From UBA2357 sp041916775 (lineage in GTDB: Bacteria > Pseudomonadota > Gammaproteobacteria > Burkholderiales > Rhodocyclaceae), in assembly GCA_041916775.1 (NCBI GenBank), contig JAYRYZ010000045.1, positions 1 to 10,416 of the forward strand: a DNA stretch of 10,416 bases. Direction: 5' to 3'. Shown here piece by piece: positions 1-6,551 of this stretch (its first letter is position 1; the number at the start of each line of letters is the position of its first letter). Position numbers and translations under genes: made by a program. The notes under the pieces were generated by a model. It was not told the origin of the DNA and did no database searches. It saw only the letters and a program-made list of their open reading frames with translations.

Positions 1-124
1 CTTCGACCGACTTGGCGTGCCCCGGCTCTCATGACCTCAACTGCTCGAACCGCCCGGTGCGGACCCGCATGCCGGGTGGTGTGGGAGGGGAACGGTCAGG
101 TAAGCTGACCGCCCCTATCCCGAT
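1..124 (+). mobile_element. 3' end of a group II intron (domains V and VI), 5' part outside window
   Basis: The sequence folds as the catalytic end of a group II intron. Domain V is about 48-81: a lower stem of 49-57 with 72-80, a two-base bulge at 70-71, an upper stem of 58-61 with 66-69 and a tetraloop at 62-65. The catalytic triad position reads CGC (51-53), and its central G52 pairs with T77 as the expected G-U wobble. Domain VI is 83-121: GGGA and GGGG (83-90) pair with CCCC (112-115) and TCCC (118-121), closing over an inner 7-bp stem of 93-99 with 105-111. This leaves A117 unpaired as branch point, eight bases from a likely 3' end at T124. The family is recognised from these structural rules. 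The exact splice site and intron class are inferred. The ribozyme core and 5' end lie upstream of the window. Confidence 0.8.
2..34 (+). CDS. C-terminal codons of a probable group II intron reverse transcriptase/maturase (partial)
   Basis: In the frame starting at base 2 the sequence reads ten sense codons (FDRLGVPRLS) and a TGA stop at 32-34, 13 bases before domain V. Intron-encoded proteins sit in domain IV and usually stop just upstream of domain V, often with a short tail of the form F-x-x-L-G-x-P-x-L, which this resembles. Only the last residues are visible, so none of the reverse transcriptase, maturase X or endonuclease domains can be checked here. The call rests on position and the short tail motif. 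Confidence 0.4.
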   Translation, partial: FDRLGVPRLS

Positions 125-325
125 CGTTTCCCTTGCAGGCACGCAGATACCTCGTATGCGAGCCGACAACCCGCGACGTTGCGGTTCGCGATCGAGATCA
201 CTCGTAACCTTGTGCCCATTCCCGTCTTCGGTACCGCCAGCGCAGCCGGCCTGTCTGTGCTCACGGCCTTGGGGGCGGCGTTCGGCCTGCGCAGGCGCTC
301 GGCCCGAGGCGGCACGCACCACTAA
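125..325 (+). CDS. 3' exon of an interrupted gene with a sorting-signal-like C-terminal tail (partial)
   Basis: From the inferred intron end the frame stays open for 66 codons to a TAA at 323-325. The last third looks like a membrane sorting tail: VPIPVFGT (about 212-235), then some 18 hydrophobic or small residues, then FGLRRR and a short polar end. The order proline-rich motif, hydrophobic helix, arginine cluster is that of IPTL-CTERM and PEP-CTERM tails, which mark exported proteins for an exosortase or related membrane enzyme. The match is to the layout, not to an exact signature (no IPTL or PEP string). Third codon positions are G/C-rich in the tail, as in real genes nearby. The 5' exon would lie upstream of the intron, outside the window. 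It could also be a chance open frame in GC-rich DNA. Confidence 0.35.
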   Translation, partial: RFPCRHADTSYASRQPATLRFAIEITRNLVPIPVFGTASAAGLSVLTALGAAFGLRRRSARGGTHH

Positions 326-400
326 GTCTGCCCGCAGCGCCTGGAACGGTGCCGCGTTCTCGCTACTGCATGATCTGCTGAGATGATCGCGCTTTGGGCT

Positions 401-1963
401 TCACCCGGGCTCCTGCAGCTTCCGTGGCAGGTAGCGCGCTGCGATCAGCGCGGTGACGAGCATGATTGCCGCGCCGATCAGCGCGTTCACATGCAACGCC
501 TGCGAGAACGCGGCATGCGCGGCGCCGAGGACGGCCTGGGCGGTGCCGGTGTCGGTGAGTGCTGCGGCGACGCCGACCGCGCCGCCGAGGGTGTCGGCTG
601 CGGCGGCGGCCTGTTCGGGTGGCAGGCCAGCGGGCAGCGCCTCGAGCATGTGGCGGCGGTAGATCGCCGCGCCGATGCTCCCGACGATGGCGATGCCGAG
701 CGCCATGCCGAGCTCGGTGGCAGTCTCCGATGTCGCCGAGGCAGCGCCGGTCTTGGTCGGCGGGGCCGAGCCGATGACGAGGTCGGTGCCGAGGATCATC
801 ATCGGCATCACCCCCGCGCCGAGCAGCAGCGTGCCGCCCACCAGCAGCCACACCGAGGCCGAACCCCCCACCAGCATCAGCGCGACGAAGCCGGGCAGCG
901 TCAGGGCGAGGCCCAGGCTCACGAGGCGCGACGGCGCCATGCGCGTCACCAGCCGCGGCACCAGCATCGACGCCGCGACCTGGGCGAGCGCCGGCGGCAG
1001 CATCACCACGCCCGCCATCAGCGGCGACAGGCCGGCCACCCCCTGCAGGTACTGGAACACCATCAGCCACGCGCCCGACAGCGACAGGATGGTGAGCATC
1101 ATCGCGCCCACCGAGACGCTGAAGCCCGGATGGCGGAAGAGGTCGAGGTCGAACATCGGCTGCGCGAGACGGCGCTGGCGGCGCACGAACAGCAACCCCA
1201 CCGCGATCCCGGCTGCGATGGCGGCGAGCGCGACCAGCCCGATGCCGTCGCGTGCGATGCTCTTGATGCCGTAGATCACCGCCAGGATCATCGTAATGCA
1301 TTGCAGCGCGCTCGGCAGATCCAGCGCGCCGGCGGATTCGTCGCGGAATTCGGGCAGCAGCAGCGGGCCTGCGATCAGGAGTAACAGCATGACCGGCACG
1401 CCGAGCAGGAACACCGTGCCCCAGGCGAAGAACTCCAGGATCACCCCGCCCACCAGCGGCCCGATCGCGCTGCCGACGATGAACCCGTTGATCCACACCG
1501 TGATCGCCAGCGTGCGCTCGCGCTCGTCGTGGAACATGTTGCGGATCAGCGACAGCGTGGAGGGCATCAGCGTCGCCCCGGCAATGCCGAGCAGCGCGCG
1601 GGTGAGGATGAGCATGGTCGCGCTGGTGGACAGCGCCGCGAGCACCGAGGCCACGCCGAACGCGAACGCACCGATGAGCAGCAGTTTGCGCCGGCCGATG
1701 CGGTCGCCGAGCGTGCCCATGGTGATCAGGAAACCGGCGATCATGAAGCCGTAGATGTCCAGAATCCACAGCAGCGCGGTGCTGCTCGGGCGCAGGTCGG
1801 CGGCGAGCTGTGGTGCGGCGAGGTGCAGCACCGTCATGTCGAGCGCGAGCAGCAGCGTGGGCAGCACCAGCACCGCGAGCCCCCACCATTCGCGCGCACT
1901 GGCGCGCTGCGGAGGTGGGGTGGAGGAGGTCGGGTCGGGCGGCATCGCGCACTCGCATTGCAT
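401..1963 (-). CDS. DHA2-family MFS drug efflux transporter (SmvA/QacA-like)
   Basis: This 520-residue protein belongs to the 14-helix DHA2 branch of the major facilitator superfamily. These proton-driven inner-membrane pumps export cationic dyes, quaternary ammonium compounds, methyl viologen and similar drugs. Visible motifs are LDMTVLHLAAP at 41-51 (motif D1 after helix 1), GTLGDRIGRRK at 83-93 (motif A, loop 2-3) and GSAIGPLVGG at 164-173 (motif C of antiporters, helix 5). Hydrophobic segments continue to the C-terminus, and length fits the family (about 500). The first ATG has no clear ribosome site. The internal ATG at 1945 (residue 7, MPPDP) is an alternative start. The gene stands alone, diverging from the DUF4160/DUF2442 pair and sharing the AT-rich spacer with it. 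Family is sure. The substrate is inferred from resemblance to SmvA/QacA only. Confidence 0.9.
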   Translation of the reverse strand: MQCECAMPPDPTSSTPPPQRASAREWWGLAVLVLPTLLLALDMTVLHLAAPQLAADLRPSSTALLWILDIYGFMIAGFLITMGTLGDRIGRRKLLLIGAFAFGVASVLAALSTSATMLILTRALLGIAGATLMPSTLSLIRNMFHDERERTLAITVWINGFIVGSAIGPLVGGVILEFFAWGTVFLLGVPVMLLLLIAGPLLLPEFRDESAGALDLPSALQCITMILAVIYGIKSIARDGIGLVALAAIAAGIAVGLLFVRRQRRLAQPMFDLDLFRHPGFSVSVGAMMLTILSLSGAWLMVFQYLQGVAGLSPLMAGVVMLPPALAQVAASMLVPRLVTRMAPSRLVSLGLALTLPGFVALMLVGGSASVWLLVGGTLLLGAGVMPMMILGTDLVIGSAPPTKTGAASATSETATELGMALGIAIVGSIGAAIYRRHMLEALPAGLPPEQAAAAADTLGGAVGVAAALTDTGTAQAVLGAAHAAFSQALHVNALIGAAIMLVTALIAARYLPRKLQEPG

Positions 1964-2108
1964 GAGGGGAGGGGATTATGCGGCAGGAGGCGCGCAGGGT
2001 GCCAGCGAAAGGACCTTGTTCATCAGCACGACGCAAATGTGAGTTGATGGTGACGTGAGGGCTGCAGTGATATCGCCAGCAGGATGGATGAACCCGAGAT
2101 TTCCTGTA

Positions 2109-2140
2109 GATTATAATATGGAAAATTTTTCTATATAATC
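2109..2140. promoter_or_regulatory. AT-rich imperfect palindrome with divergent -10 elements (likely promoter/operator)
   Basis: GATTATA (2109-2115) and TATAATC (2134-2140) are perfect 7-bp inverted repeats. Between them GAAAA (2121-2125) faces TTTTC (2127-2131), giving an imperfect palindrome. On the plus strand there are two TATAAT hexamers (2112-2117 and 2134-2139). On the minus strand ATTATA at 2110-2115 reads TATAAT toward the MFS gene. No good -35 is seen for any of them. The palindrome lies just upstream of the DUF4160 gene, where an autoregulating helix-turn-helix antitoxin would bind. That binding is inferred. The block is conspicuously A/T-rich against GC-rich flanks. Confidence 0.5.
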
Positions 2141-2145
2141 GGAGC

Positions 2146-2376
2146 ATGACCACCCGACAGCGCTTTCGAAACGGCAAGTATCGGCTGGAGATCCGGGAGC
2201 GGGATCACGGGCCTGCGCATTGTCACCTGGTAGGGGGCAGCGTCGACGTGATCATCGATCTGGGGACTTTGGCGAGTGAAGGGGCTTGGCCGAGGGGGCT
2301 GAAGGCCGAGGTCATGGCCTGGGTCGAGGCGAATCTGGATGAACTTTGGAAGGAATGGAAGAAATGGCATCGATGA
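2146..2376 (+). CDS. DUF4160 family protein, putative partner of a toxin-antitoxin-like pair
   Basis: This 76-residue protein matches the DUF4160 layout. A basic N-terminus is followed by DHGPAHCH at 20-27 (family pattern D-H-x-P-x-H-x-H), a glycine turn and short beta segments (VDVIIDLGTL, 33-42). A C-terminal helix ends in WVEANLDELWKEWKK (59-73). Length is normal for the family. Biochemical function is unknown. DUF4160 genes are commonly paired with DUF2442 genes and listed as predicted type II toxin-antitoxin modules, and the next gene is DUF2442. The ATG has GGAG only one base upstream, too close for a normal ribosome site, while the TATAAT at 2134-2139 would start transcription near the ATG itself. 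The message may be leaderless, or may start further up from the 2112-2117 element. The stop overlaps the next gene. Confidence 0.75.
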   Translation: MTTRQRFRNGKYRLEIRERDHGPAHCHLVGGSVDVIIDLGTLASEGAWPRGLKAEVMAWVEANLDELWKEWKKWHR

Positions 2377-2840
2377 AGCGCGCGCGACTCGCACGGGTCG
2401 AGACCCTCTCCGGCTTCAGGCTGCGGTTGGTGTTCGTGGATGGCAGCGAGGCCGTGCTGAATTTCAACCCTTTGCTCGACGAGTCCCCAGGGCTTGCGCC
2501 GCTACGCGACGCGGGTGCATTTGCTGGGGCGACCTTGATCGAAGGCGAAGGTTGGGCGGTTGTCTGGCCGCAACTCGACATTCAGATCGGCGCCGACACC
2601 TTGTGGCTGGACGTCCAGGCGCAGAACGCTGCCGACGAGAACAGCCGGATTTTCGCGCAATGGCGTGCCCGAAACGGGCTGTCGCTGTCCGCGGCGGCGA
2701 GTGCGCTGGGCATGACGCCGCGCACCATCAGCGCCTACGGGACTGGCGCGCGCCCCGTGCCGCGCTATGTGGCACTGGCCTGCAAGGGCTGGGAGGCCGA
2801 GCGCAAGGCGCAGTCCGTGACGTCATCGCAGGCTTCGTAG
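2373..2840 (+). CDS. DUF2442 protein with C-terminal helix-turn-helix, putative antitoxin/autoregulator
   Basis: From the ATG at 2373 the protein has 155 residues. Residues 1-82 form a DUF2442 domain, seen in the pattern VETLSGFRLRLVFVDGSEA (9-27) followed by LNFNPLLD (29-36). Residues 92-140 are a Cro/CI-like helix-turn-helix: RIFAQWRARNGLS, then AAASALGMTPRTISAYGTG with the G-x-T-P-R-T-I-S recognition helix. Such DUF2442-HTH fusions pair with DUF4160. By analogy with other type II antitoxins it may bind the palindrome upstream and repress the pair (inference). In-frame ATGs at 2355 and 2364 and a TTG at 2346 also exist. The ATG at 2373 overlaps the upstream TGA as ATGA, fitting translational coupling, though the AGGA at 2351-2354 suits 2364 better. 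The gene converges with dnr 42 bases on. No clear intrinsic terminator lies between them. Confidence 0.75.
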   Translation: MKRARLARVETLSGFRLRLVFVDGSEAVLNFNPLLDESPGLAPLRDAGAFAGATLIEGEGWAVVWPQLDIQIGADTLWLDVQAQNAADENSRIFAQWRARNGLSLSAAASALGMTPRTISAYGTGARPVPRYVALACKGWEAERKAQSVTSSQAS

Positions 2841-2882
2841 AGAGGCACTCTCGGCCCGATCCCGGTAACGCCCTCCAAGCCC

Positions 2883-3650
2883 TCACGCCAGTCGCTGGCG
2901 CAGGCGTTCGATGTCGGGGACGTGGATGGTGCGGCCCTGGACCTCGATCAGTCCGTCCTCGACGAGCTCGTGCAGGATGCGCGAGAAGTGCTCCTGGGTG
3001 AGGTTGAGGCGCGAGGCGATGGTGCCCTTGCTGGTCGGCAGGCGGATGCTGACGCGGCCCCGGCTGGCGGGTTGGCCGGCGGCTTCCTCCTCGCGCAGCA
3101 GGTAGCCCAGCACCCGGTCGCGGCCGTTGCGCAGCGAGTAGGTCTCGACGTCGGCGATGAGGTGGTGCAGGCGCTGCGACAGGCCGGCGATGACCTTGCG
3201 GCAGAAGCCGGGATCGCGGTCCATCTCCTCGAACACCACGCGCTTGTCGATGAAGAGCAGATGGCAGTCCGACAACGCCTGCGCCATCACCACGTAGGGC
3301 TTCTCCATGAACATCACCGCCTCGCCGAAGGTATGGCCGGGCGCGATGATCTCGATCACCTTCTCGTGACCGTCGGCGGAGGTGAAGGCGAGCTTGACCT
3401 GGCCGCTCAACACCAGGTGAAAGCCGTGGCACGGGTCGCCGCGGTGGAACAGCACCTCGCCCTTGGGCGCGCGCAGCTCGCGCACCCCGCGCGAGAAGCG
3501 GATGATTTCCGCATCCGCGAGGCCGTTGAAGAGCGGGATGCGGGCGAGGGTGGCGCACAGCGCGAGCGCGTCGGATTGCGCGCCGCCCGCTTTCGTGCGG
3601 TCGCTCGCGGGCGCCGTGTGGAGGTCGGCCAGACAGTCGATCGGGTTCAT
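2883..3650 (-). CDS. dnr: Crp/Fnr-family transcriptional regulator, Dnr-type (NO-responsive)
   Basis: This 255-residue protein has the Crp/Fnr plan. A cyclic-nucleotide-type beta-barrel lies at about 35-125 (GEVLFHRGDPCHGFHLVLSG at 64-83, HTFGEAVMFMEKP at 106-118), a dimer helix at about 138-168 and a winged helix-turn-helix at about 205-245. The recognition helix reads LTQEHFSRILHEL, with E220, S223 and R224 forming the E-x-x-S-R set that reads TTGAT half-sites in Fnr relatives. The N-terminal cysteine cluster of Fnr is missing, so it is not an oxygen-sensing iron-sulfur Fnr. Similarity to Pseudomonas Dnr, including the conserved EAxMFM stretch, suggests a haem-based NO sensor that activates nor and nir genes. 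It is the last gene of the nor operon, starting 5 bases past the norD stop region with GAGGTG (3656-3661) as ribosome site overlapping that stop. Dnr rather than NnrR is a best guess. Confidence 0.8.
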   Translation of the reverse strand: MNPIDCLADLHTAPASDRTKAGGAQSDALALCATLARIPLFNGLADAEIIRFSRGVRELRAPKGEVLFHRGDPCHGFHLVLSGQVKLAFTSADGHEKVIEIIAPGHTFGEAVMFMEKPYVVMAQALSDCHLLFIDKRVVFEEMDRDPGFCRKVIAGLSQRLHHLIADVETYSLRNGRDRVLGYLLREEEAAGQPASRGRVSIRLPTSKGTIASRLNLTQEHFSRILHELVEDGLIEVQGRTIHVPDIERLRQRLA

Positions 3651-3654
3651 CGCT

Positions 3655-5532
3655 TCACCTCGTGAGCTGGGCGTAGAGCAGGGGCAGGCGTGCGGGGAGC
3701 TCCTCGGGCTTGCGCAGCACCGCGAAGCCGGCCGGGCCGAAGAGGTGCGGCAGGTAGCTCGCGCCCTCGCGGTCTATCGTCACGCAGAAGGGCACCAGGC
3801 CCTGGCGGCGCGCATCGACGATCGCGGCGCGGCTGTCCTCGATGCCGTAGCGGCCTTCGTACACATCGAGGTCGTTGGGCTTGCCGTCGGACAGGATCAT
3901 CAGGATGCGGCGGCTCGCCGTCTGGTTCGCGAGCCGCTGCGTGGCGTGGCGGATCGCCGCGCCGAGGCGGGTGTAGTAGCCGGGCTTGATCGCGAGGATG
4001 CGGCCGCGGGCCACATCGTCGAAGCGGTCCTGGAAGCCCTTGATGCGGTGGTAGCGCACATGGCTGCGCTTCAGCGACGAGAAGCCGTCGAGCGCGAAAC
4101 GGTCGCCGGTGGCGGTGAGCGCCTCGCCGAAGAGCAGCAGCGCGTCGCGGATCACGTCGATGACGCGCGCCTCGGACGACACCCAGGTGTCGGTGGACAG
4201 CGACAGATCCGCGAGCACCAGGCAGGCGAGATCGCGCTCGCGCTTTTCCTGCGCACGGTAGAGGCGCTCGGAGGGCGTGCGGCCGAGCGTGCGGTCGGTC
4301 TGGGCGGTGATCACCGCCTCCAGATCCAGTTCGGTGCCGTCGGTCCGCCCCCGCACCCAGCAGCGCCCCGGCTGCAGCGCCGCGAACTGTTGGTGCAGGC
4401 GCCGCGCGGTACGCCGCAGGTGTGGCGGCAGTGGCGCGGGCTGGGCGTCGCGGGCGCGCATCTCGACGAGGCGCACATGGTCGGGGCGCAGCACGTGCTT
4501 GCGGTAGTCCCATTCCGGCAGGCGGATGCCGTCGCCCAGCACCACGTCGTCCTCCGCCGCCGAGGGCAGGTCGAGGTCGAAGCGCACGCGCGAGGCGACC
4601 GGGTCGCGGTCCTGCGCGAGCGAGAGCTGGTCCAGATCGCGCGCCGCGGCGGCCGCGTTAGGGTCGGGGTCGTCGTCGGTGGGGCGGTTGATGCGCAGGA
4701 ACTCGGCCACCGCCATCAGGCTTTCGGCGCGGAAGATCAGCGACAGGCCGTTCTTCTCCTTGGGCATTGCCTCGCGCCCCGCGCGATAAGCATGGCGCTC
4801 CTCGTCGTCGCGCGCCTGGCGGGTCGCGCCCGGCGCCTCCGGTGGCGGCTCGGTGCTGCGCAAGGCCTCGTCACCGCGGGCGAGCGATCCGCCCAGCCAC
4901 AGCAGAACCGGCAGGCTGGGTGGTGCGCCGGACGGCATCGCGGGTAGGGCTTCGACACTGCCGGGCGCGCGCAGCGCGGCCTGGATCGCCGCCTCGCGCG
5001 CGGCCTCCGCCGCAGGCAGGGATGTGGGAGAAGGCCGCAGCGCGAGCACCGCCTCGCACAGCGCGCGGTAGCGCGGCCGCAGGCCGGGCCAGGTGTCGAG
5101 TGCGAGCCGCGTGGCCGCCTGGTTGCGGCGGAACAGGCGTGCGCTGTCGTCCTCGTCCGGGGAGGGCGTGTCGTCCGCCGGCAGCCGGTCGTGGGCGGCG
5201 GCGAGTGCCGCCAGCCACAGGTAGAGGTCGCGGTTTGCGCTGCGCGTGGGCAGGCAGTCGAGTGCCGGAGGCAGGCGCAGGGTAGCGGCGTCCATGCGCG
5301 CTGCGGCGCTCTTCTCGCCTGCGCCGGCGATGCGCGCGAGCAGGCTGCGGCGCGCACCGTGCGCGTCCCACGTTGCGGCCGCGACACGCAGGCCGGCGTC
5401 GCCGCCGAGCGCGCGGAACAGCACGCCGGCGGTGCGCTCCACCTCGCGCAGGCGCACCACCGCCTGCGGGTGGTTGCGCAGCGCCTTGCGGGTGATCCAG
5501 CGGTGCCACCAGGCGCCGACGACTTCTTCCAT
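3655..5532 (-). CDS. norD: NorD, VWA-domain nitric oxide reductase activation protein
   Basis: NorD works with the NorQ ATPase to activate nitric oxide reductase, probably by inserting the non-haem iron of NorB. Together they form a MoxR/VWA pair in the cytoplasm. The 625-residue product has the usual length. The C-terminal third is a von Willebrand A domain with a MIDAS metal site: DLSLS at 442-446, T521 in YTRLGAAIRH and D549 in LSDGKPND. The family signature LKRSHVRYHRIKGF at 487-500 is intact. The N-terminal part (1-260) is alpha-helical and Ala/Pro/Arg-rich. The ATG at 5532 follows AAGGA at a good distance and lies two bases after the upstream stop. Open sequence continues to 5775 but would overlap the whole iron-sulfur region of the previous gene. 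It lies between the polyferredoxin gene and dnr. Confidence 0.93.
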   Translation of the reverse strand: MEEVVGAWWHRWITRKALRNHPQAVVRLREVERTAGVLFRALGGDAGLRVAAATWDAHGARRSLLARIAGAGEKSAAARMDAATLRLPPALDCLPTRSANRDLYLWLAALAAAHDRLPADDTPSPDEDDSARLFRRNQAATRLALDTWPGLRPRYRALCEAVLALRPSPTSLPAAEAAREAAIQAALRAPGSVEALPAMPSGAPPSLPVLLWLGGSLARGDEALRSTEPPPEAPGATRQARDDEERHAYRAGREAMPKEKNGLSLIFRAESLMAVAEFLRINRPTDDDPDPNAAAAARDLDQLSLAQDRDPVASRVRFDLDLPSAAEDDVVLGDGIRLPEWDYRKHVLRPDHVRLVEMRARDAQPAPLPPHLRRTARRLHQQFAALQPGRCWVRGRTDGTELDLEAVITAQTDRTLGRTPSERLYRAQEKRERDLACLVLADLSLSTDTWVSSEARVIDVIRDALLLFGEALTATGDRFALDGFSSLKRSHVRYHRIKGFQDRFDDVARGRILAIKPGYYTRLGAAIRHATQRLANQTASRRILMILSDGKPNDLDVYEGRYGIEDSRAAIVDARRQGLVPFCVTIDREGASYLPHLFGPAGFAVLRKPEELPARLPLLYAQLTR

Positions 5533-5534
5533 GA

Positions 5535-6551
5535 TCAGTCCTTGCGTTCGCGTCCGCCGGCGCGGAAGCCGGCCTCGTTCTGGCGTGCGGCCTCGCCGCT
5601 CACCCACTGCAGCAGCGGGCCGTCCGGGTTGCCGGCCTGGGTCTCGCCGCAGGCATCGAGGCATTGACCGCATTGGGTGCAGGTGAACATGTGGCGCTTG
5701 ATGTTGCGCGGCGTGAGCCGCATCGGGCACACCGCGTCGCACGCCGACTGGCGGTCGGGCAGGCAGGTGGCGCACGCGGCGGCGCGCTTGCGCGCGAAGC
5801 CCACCACCATCGCACCCCGGTTACCCATCCATGCCAGACTCTGGAACAGCCCCACCGCGCAGGCATAGCGGCAGAAAAGGTGCCGTGCGAACAGGAACTC
5901 GAGCGACAGCACCACCGTGGCGGCGCTGATGAAGATGAACTGGTTGCGCGTGAGGCTGGCGTGCCACAGATTGCCGTACACCTCGGCCGGCGGCAGCAGA
6001 TAGGTGAGGAACACCACCGCCCACACGAAGGCGAAGCCCACCGCGGCCGGCACGGTGAGCAGCCACCAGCGTGCGTCGATGCGCCGCGGCGTGCCGTCGG
6101 CTTTCCAGGGCGGCAAGGCGTCCTTCTCCCAGATGCTCGGCCGGCCGGTGGCGCGCGCCATCAGGCGGTTGATCGTCTCCACCACCGAGAAGTGCGGGCA
6201 CAGCCAGCCGCAGTAGAGCCGCCCCCACTTCCAGGCGATGAAGAGGAAACCTGCGGCGATCACGAGGATGGGCACGAAGAGGTGGGTGAGCACCGCGCCG
6301 GCCGCTGCGAGCGCGCCGATCTGCCCTTCGAGGAAGGGGTCCAGCCCTAGCCGCCACTCCATGCCGAGCAGCCACGCGTGGCCGGCGACGAGGTCGTAGC
6401 GCAGCAGGTCGAACACCGGCGCGAGCGTGAACAGCGCGAAGAAGCCGACCTGCGTCGCGATGCGCAGCTGTTGTCGTGGCGCCCTGGCGGGTGATTCTGC
6501 AGCGGCGATGGGGATGATCCGTCGCGCCGTGCGTGCGGGCGTGCCGTTCAT
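5535..6551 (-). CDS. CcoG/NapH-like membrane polyferredoxin of the nor operon
   Basis: This 338-residue membrane protein has about five or six hydrophobic segments (about 33-50, 77-107, 162-187, 204-222 and near 228-250) followed by a cytoplasmic-type ferredoxin domain. The first part has CGWLCP (C114, C118), as in CcoG/FixG/NapH, and a second CRYAC (C227, C231) in the place of CcoG's CxxxCP, here without the proline. The ferredoxin part has cysteines 260, 263, 271 and 275 (then Pro) and CTQCGQCLDAC (291, 294, 297, 301), enough for two [4Fe-4S] clusters. Relatives pass electrons across the inner membrane. CcoG reduces copper during cbb3 oxidase assembly and NapH feeds periplasmic reductases. 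It lacks CcoG's C-terminal Ig-like domain, so it is shorter than the usual 460-480. The ATG overlaps the upstream stop (ATGA). Its position between norQ and norD suggests a role in nitric oxide reductase assembly or electron supply. This is inference. Confidence 0.85.
   Translation of the reverse strand: MNGTPARTARRIIPIAAAESPARAPRQQLRIATQVGFFALFTLAPVFDLLRYDLVAGHAWLLGMEWRLGLDPFLEGQIGALAAAGAVLTHLFVPILVIAAGFLFIAWKWGRLYCGWLCPHFSVVETINRLMARATGRPSIWEKDALPPWKADGTPRRIDARWWLLTVPAAVGFAFVWAVVFLTYLLPPAEVYGNLWHASLTRNQFIFISAATVVLSLEFLFARHLFCRYACAVGLFQSLAWMGNRGAMVVGFARKRAAACATCLPDRQSACDAVCPMRLTPRNIKRHMFTCTQCGQCLDACGETQAGNPDGPLLQWVSGEAARQNEAGFRAGGRERKD

Noticed and set aside
12..386. A 124-codon plus-strand frame running through the intron end
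   Set aside because: It crosses the structured domains V and VI, and its translation is Arg/Pro/Ser-rich without a motif. A different frame in 125-325 looks more gene-like.
363..2177. A 604-codon minus-strand frame overlapping the MFS gene in another frame
   Set aside because: The translation is low-complexity Arg/Ala/His and lacks hydrophobic helices, while the other frame gives a complete DHA2 transporter.
2883..3650. Oxygen-sensing Fnr with an iron-sulfur cluster
   Set aside because: The closely spaced N-terminal cysteines of Fnr are absent (only C6 and C32 before the barrel), so a Dnr-type sensor fits better.
3463..4947. A 494-codon open frame on the plus strand opposite norD and dnr
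   Set aside because: It is antisense to norD, which has an intact MIDAS domain and family motifs. Its product is rich in Arg, Ala, His and Gln without any recognisable domain. Long antisense frames are common in DNA this GC-rich.
5533..5775. N-terminal extension of norD by 81 codons
   Set aside because: It would cover the iron-sulfur region of the polyferredoxin gene in another frame. The ATG at 5532 has a good ribosome site and starts a protein of normal NorD length.
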